Assembly (NCBI GenBank): GCA_903872345.1
Contig: CAIQKM010000189.1
Span: 1 to 45,358, forward strand
From: an uncultured Verrucomicrobia subdivision 3 bacterium
GTDB lineage: Bacteria > Verrucomicrobiota > Verrucomicrobiia > Limisphaerales > UBA11358
Length of the DNA stretch: 45,358 nucleotides
Reading direction: 5' to 3'
This document shows, one piece after another, positions 42,698 through 45,358 of this stretch (its first letter is position 1; each line of letters starts with the position of its first letter). The notes under the pieces were generated by a model. That model was given only the letters and a program-made list of their open reading frames with translations. It had not been told where the DNA came from and made no database searches. The translations under genes were made by a program, and so were the position numbers.

Positions 42698-43078
42698 TCA
42701 AGTTTTTCCAGCTGATAAAATTGGTGAATCAATACTGCCGAGCGATTGAAGACCCGAAAGATGCCAGCCGATCACTTCATCCGTGATTGGAAAAAAGCGG
42801 CGCTGTGGACAATCCGTGCATTTGATGCGCGGCTTTTCGCAGACACCGGGAACCCACTCATTGGCGCAGGCGGGCGAATAACCGGATTTCCCGGTTTTCC
42901 GGCTCTCGAAACGGCGGGGATAAACATCTTCCCGCCCCCGGAAAAGGGATCGAAACAGCTTGATCTTGGCAGCGGGTGAAGACTGGTTGGTGACCGTGGG
43001 TTTGGGGGAACCGGAAACGTCCGCTTCCCGGACCAAAGCCTGCGCCTGGTTGCCATCGCTGGAAATAATCGTTGTCAT
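42698..43078 (-). pseudogene. Truncated TOTE conflict-system primase-domain fragment
   Basis: The 126-codon frame from ATG at 43078 contains KIKLFRSLFRGREDVYPRRF, SGYSPACANEWVPGVCEKPR and KCTDCPQRRFFPITDEVIGW. I recognise this as the conserved N-terminal segment of TOTE conflict-system proteins (archaeo-eukaryotic primase domain, normally fused to a large helicase-nuclease of many hundreds of residues). Similarity stops after WHLSG (about 42752), and the frame ends 18 codons later. The next frame stays open across the junction, ending at a stop near 42661 (FYQLEKLEYVAQWRDVVHF), and seems the tail of some other protein. An internal deletion joining two genes explains this. It starts 11 bases after the fic stop. 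Confidence 0.72.
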
Positions 43079-43089
43079 GGCGCAGCCAT

Positions 43090-44271
43090 TTAAAAACGCC
43101 CGCCGGGCAGAAGCTGCGCCGGTTCCTCCAAGATGTCGAGCAACCCCTTGGCGCAATATACCCGGTCCCGCCTAGCACCGCTGATTTCTTGAACTATACC
43201 GCGTTTTTCCAATTGTCCAATCGCACGCATCACGGTATTAAAAACGACCCCAAGTCGCTGTTCGACTCCGCGTGCCGTGATGAAAGGATTCGCTCCCAAA
43301 ATATCCACCATTTGAAATGCGACTTTTGCACCCGCGTCGCCGGCCAGCCCTTCGCGCCAGCGGGTTAGCAGCGCATTGATGCGCTCGGCGCGGCTTAGGG
43401 CGTCTTCGGCCTGACGGGCGACGCCGTTCAAAAAATAGTGCAGCCAGCCGGCCCAATCGCCACTTTCGGATACAGCGCGAAGTCCGCCGTAATACTCAGC
43501 GCGGGTTGCCTCAAAGAACGCCGAAAGGTAGAGGAGCGGCGCGGGCAAAATGTCTCGCTCGCACAATTCCAAGGTTATCAGCAAACGTCCCACCCGGCCA
43601 TTGCCGTCCAGGAAGGGATGGATGGCCTCGAATTGATAGTGGGACAGCGCCGCATGCACCAGCGGCGGCAGCATGCGGTCATGAAGAAACTTTTCCCAGG
43701 CAGCCAAATGTTCGCCCAAGGCATCCGGTGGCGGAGGAACATAGGCCGCTTGCGCCAGCGTGTCACCGGGACGGCCGATCCAGTTTTGCGTACGGCGGAA
43801 TTCCCCCGGGGTGGCATGTTGTCCCCGAACACCGGCCATCAGTTTTTCGTGAAGCTCGCGCACCAGGCGCAGGGAAAGCGGCAGGGTCTTGATTCTTTCG
43901 ATGCCGTATTCGAGCGCAACAACATAGTTGCCCACTTCGCGCAAATCATCCGGACTGCGCTCCACCGCCGCGCCGGCTTCCGCCGCCAGCAACTCGCCGA
44001 GGGTTGACCTGGTGCCTTCGATGCGGCTTGAAAACACCGCTTCGCGGCGCACAAAGGGGCGAATAAGAACGTGCGGATTGGGCAGTCGCTTTCCCTCCCC
44101 TGCCAGCTTGCCCACCAAGGTGGAAGCGTTGGCCAGCGCCACGGCCAATGATTGCGTCCACACAATTGGCGGCGGCAACGGAATCGGATAAAAAGCCCGA
44201 TAACCTTCCAACGTCTTAATCCATCTTCCCGGTTGGCTGGCGGTTTTTTGTTTGTCCGATGTGGTGCTCAC
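43090..44271 (-). CDS. Class II Fic-family protein (putative AMP transferase)
   Basis: The 393-residue protein has an N-terminal inhibitory helix with motif SSRIEG (residues 81-86; E85 is the blocking glutamate) and the complete catalytic motif HPFLDGNGRVGR (218-229). These define an autoinhibited class II Fic enzyme that normally transfers AMP from ATP onto a protein side chain. The last 100 residues resemble a winged-helix domain (FITARGVEQRLGVVFNTVMR, LEKRGIVQEI). The start is GTG at 44271. The target is unknown; self-modification and gyrase subunits are known targets in other families. It lies directly upstream of the conflict-system fragment. Short inverted repeats occur within 70 bases before its start. 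Confidence 0.92.
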   Translation of the reverse strand: MSTTSDKQKTASQPGRWIKTLEGYRAFYPIPLPPPIVWTQSLAVALANASTLVGKLAGEGKRLPNPHVLIRPFVRREAVFSSRIEGTRSTLGELLAAEAGAAVERSPDDLREVGNYVVALEYGIERIKTLPLSLRLVRELHEKLMAGVRGQHATPGEFRRTQNWIGRPGDTLAQAAYVPPPPDALGEHLAAWEKFLHDRMLPPLVHAALSHYQFEAIHPFLDGNGRVGRLLITLELCERDILPAPLLYLSAFFEATRAEYYGGLRAVSESGDWAGWLHYFLNGVARQAEDALSRAERINALLTRWREGLAGDAGAKVAFQMVDILGANPFITARGVEQRLGVVFNTVMRAIGQLEKRGIVQEISGARRDRVYCAKGLLDILEEPAQLLPGGRF

Positions 44272-44274
44272 GGT

Positions 44275-44340
44275 TGAAATAAAGAATGCCGCTGTTTCAT
44301 TCGAAACGCAATAACTGAAACAAGCGCTTTTGTTATTTCA
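44275..44340. promoter_or_regulatory. Inverted repeats upstream of fic
   Basis: TGAAATAA (44275-44282) and TTATTTCA (44333-44340) are perfect 8-bp arms. Between them lie AATAAC/GTTATT (44310-44315 and 44332-44337) and a GTTTC-GAAAC pair near 44294-44307. These overlapping symmetries suggest an operator, possibly bound by the winged-helix domain of the Fic protein. The remaining bases up to msrA (44341-44551) show nothing distinct. Confidence 0.3.
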
Positions 44341-44551
44341 TCGGAACACCAGGTTTTTTGAGAGGCATGGTGCAGAGCATGGGACGCGAATCAAGCCACC
44401 GGCAAACCAGCGCTGGAAGTGGTAACAGTTTGGCTCTTAGCCCGGCCCGATTGGAACCACAGGCTCAAGCAATGAAATGGAGTTTGGCTAAAAAAACATC
44501 TGCCGACTGGAACCAGACTGGCGCGTTTCGAATAGTATGCTACCTTTTGCC

Positions 44552-45178
44552 ATGAAATTGGCGCTATGCCTGACCCTGCTGACCGGATGCCTGCCCCTCG
44601 GGGCCTCCGCCCAGTCCACGAATACTATGAGCACAAACAAAATTGAAACCGCCACCCTCGGCGGCGGCTGTTTCTGGTGCATGGAAGCCGTTTATGAACG
44701 CCTGCCGGGCGTCGTCTCCGTGACCAGCGGCTTTTCCGGCGGTCAGACGGCGAACCCCACCTACCATCAGGTTTGCGGTGGCGACACCGGTCATGCCGAA
44801 GTCACCCAGATTGAATTTGATCCCGCCCGGATTTCCTACGCCAAGTTGCTGGAAGTATTCTGGCAGGCGCACGACCCCACCACCCTCAACCGCCAGGGCG
44901 CGGATGAAGGCACGCAATATCGCTCCGTAATTTTCTATCACGGGGATCACCAGAAGCTCATCGCCGAAAAATCCAAGCTGGAGGCGCAAACCCATTTCCA
45001 CAGCCCCATCGTCACGGAAATTGTTCCTTTTCAGGTCTTTTACAAGGCCGAGGATTATCACCAAGGCTACTACGACGCCAATTCAACCCAGCCGTATTGC
45101 GCCGTGGTCATCACGCCCAAACTGGAGAAGCTGGAGCACAAAAAGGTCATTGAAACCACGGTGCAAATCAAACCGTAA
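44552..45178 (+). CDS. msrA: Peptide-methionine (S)-S-oxide reductase, exported
   Basis: MsrA reduces methionine-S-sulfoxide in damaged proteins. The 208-residue protein has the catalytic motif GGGCFWCMEAVYERLPGV, then GFSGGQTANPTYHQVC and GHAEVTQIEFDP, and the YRSVIFYHGDHQ segment. An N-terminal leader (MKLALCLTLLTGCLPLGASA) precedes the catalytic domain. It contains LTGC, a possible lipobox, and also ASA as a normal cleavage site, so the enzyme should act outside the cytoplasm. ATG at 44552 starts the leader exactly; ATG at 44537 adds five residues. This is consistent with the window's emphasis on envelope protein repair. Confidence 0.95.
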   Translation: MKLALCLTLLTGCLPLGASAQSTNTMSTNKIETATLGGGCFWCMEAVYERLPGVVSVTSGFSGGQTANPTYHQVCGGDTGHAEVTQIEFDPARISYAKLLEVFWQAHDPTTLNRQGADEGTQYRSVIFYHGDHQKLIAEKSKLEAQTHFHSPIVTEIVPFQVFYKAEDYHQGYYDANSTQPYCAVVITPKLEKLEHKKVIETTVQIKP

Positions 45179-45307
45179 AGCCCGTATTTATTCAATATCC
45201 GGTGAGGTAATGGCAAAAGGGCGCATCTTGACACTGCCCCCGGAATACGGTTAGAAGAGGGGGGTTCCTCAACCAACTGGCAAAAACCAACCAACCAAAG
45301 GAAGAGG

Positions 45308-45358
45308 ATGAATACAAAACCAACGGGTCCCCGCCCCTTGCGCGAGATCGAGAGCGAA
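45308..45358 (+). CDS. Possible gene start cut by window edge
   Basis: ATG at 45308 follows AGGAAGAGG, a strong purine-rich ribosome site, and the frame stays open for 17 codons to the end (MNTKPTGPRPLREIESE). Too little is present to name it. The 129 bases between msrA and this start show no other feature. Confidence 0.35.
   Translation, partial: MNTKPTGPRPLREIESE

Noticed and set aside
42746..42979. 77-codon plus-strand frame
   Set aside because: It lies antisense to the TOTE-like fragment, whose conserved cysteines show the minus strand to be the real one.

Overview
The window reads as a piece of a free-living, carbohydrate-degrading Verrucomicrobiota chromosome, probably the Limisphaerales/Pedosphaera side. 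This placement is inferred from gene content, not from a marker tree. The grounds are: a DUF5107-TPR fusion beside GH2/GH27/GH3 enzymes; a type II pseudopilin with a CPSGGTYT-type C-terminus; a DUF2723-like membrane/TPR protein; a large DUF3472/PA14 secreted protein; and several families of structured intergenic repeats. The genes are GC-rich. I see no rRNA, tRNA, CRISPR array, insertion sequence or prophage.

Region 1 (1-15011) is a glycoside-use locus. An AraC-type regulator and a secreted GH3 enzyme lie on the minus strand. Diverging from them is a compact plus-strand series: cytosolic DUF5107-TPR protein, secreted GH2, secreted NPCBM-GH27 alpha-galactosidase and a sugar/proton symporter. 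There are no SusC/SusD homologues. The likely logic is that secreted enzymes release galactose or glucose, the porter imports it, and the AraC protein senses it. A TATCGTT-type motif recurs in both control regions.

Region 2 (15012-25202) holds an AT-rich leader with a palindrome and G-tracts, a large DUF2723-like/TPR membrane protein, two small multi-pass membrane proteins, an outer-membrane beta-barrel candidate, gnd (6-phosphogluconate dehydrogenase) with a clear terminator, and a secreted multi-domain DUF3472/PA14 protein.

Region 3 (25203-27540) has a type II pseudopilin followed by a close paralogue that has lost the prepilin-peptidase motif, then hisB with two unusual insertions. Two strongly folded repeat elements sit between these genes.

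Region 4 (27541-37485) is a protein-quality and repair cluster. On the minus strand: FKBP isomerase, Deg/HtrA protease, CbpA/DnaJ co-chaperone, a small conserved protein, photolyase, and a coiled-coil zinc-ribbon protein. Diverging on the plus strand: Prc-type protease lipoprotein, an unknown secreted protein, YacG and MarC.

Region 5 (37623-44271) looks like an accessory/defence neighbourhood: SWIM-SNF2 helicase, lone HicB-like protein, ParDE toxin-antitoxin pair with an operator-like palindrome, HNH nuclease with an unrecognised N-terminal region, a truncated fragment that I read as the primase-region N-terminus of a TOTE conflict-system protein, and an autoinhibited Fic protein. Ordinary chromosome resumes with msrA and the first codons of one more gene at the window edge.
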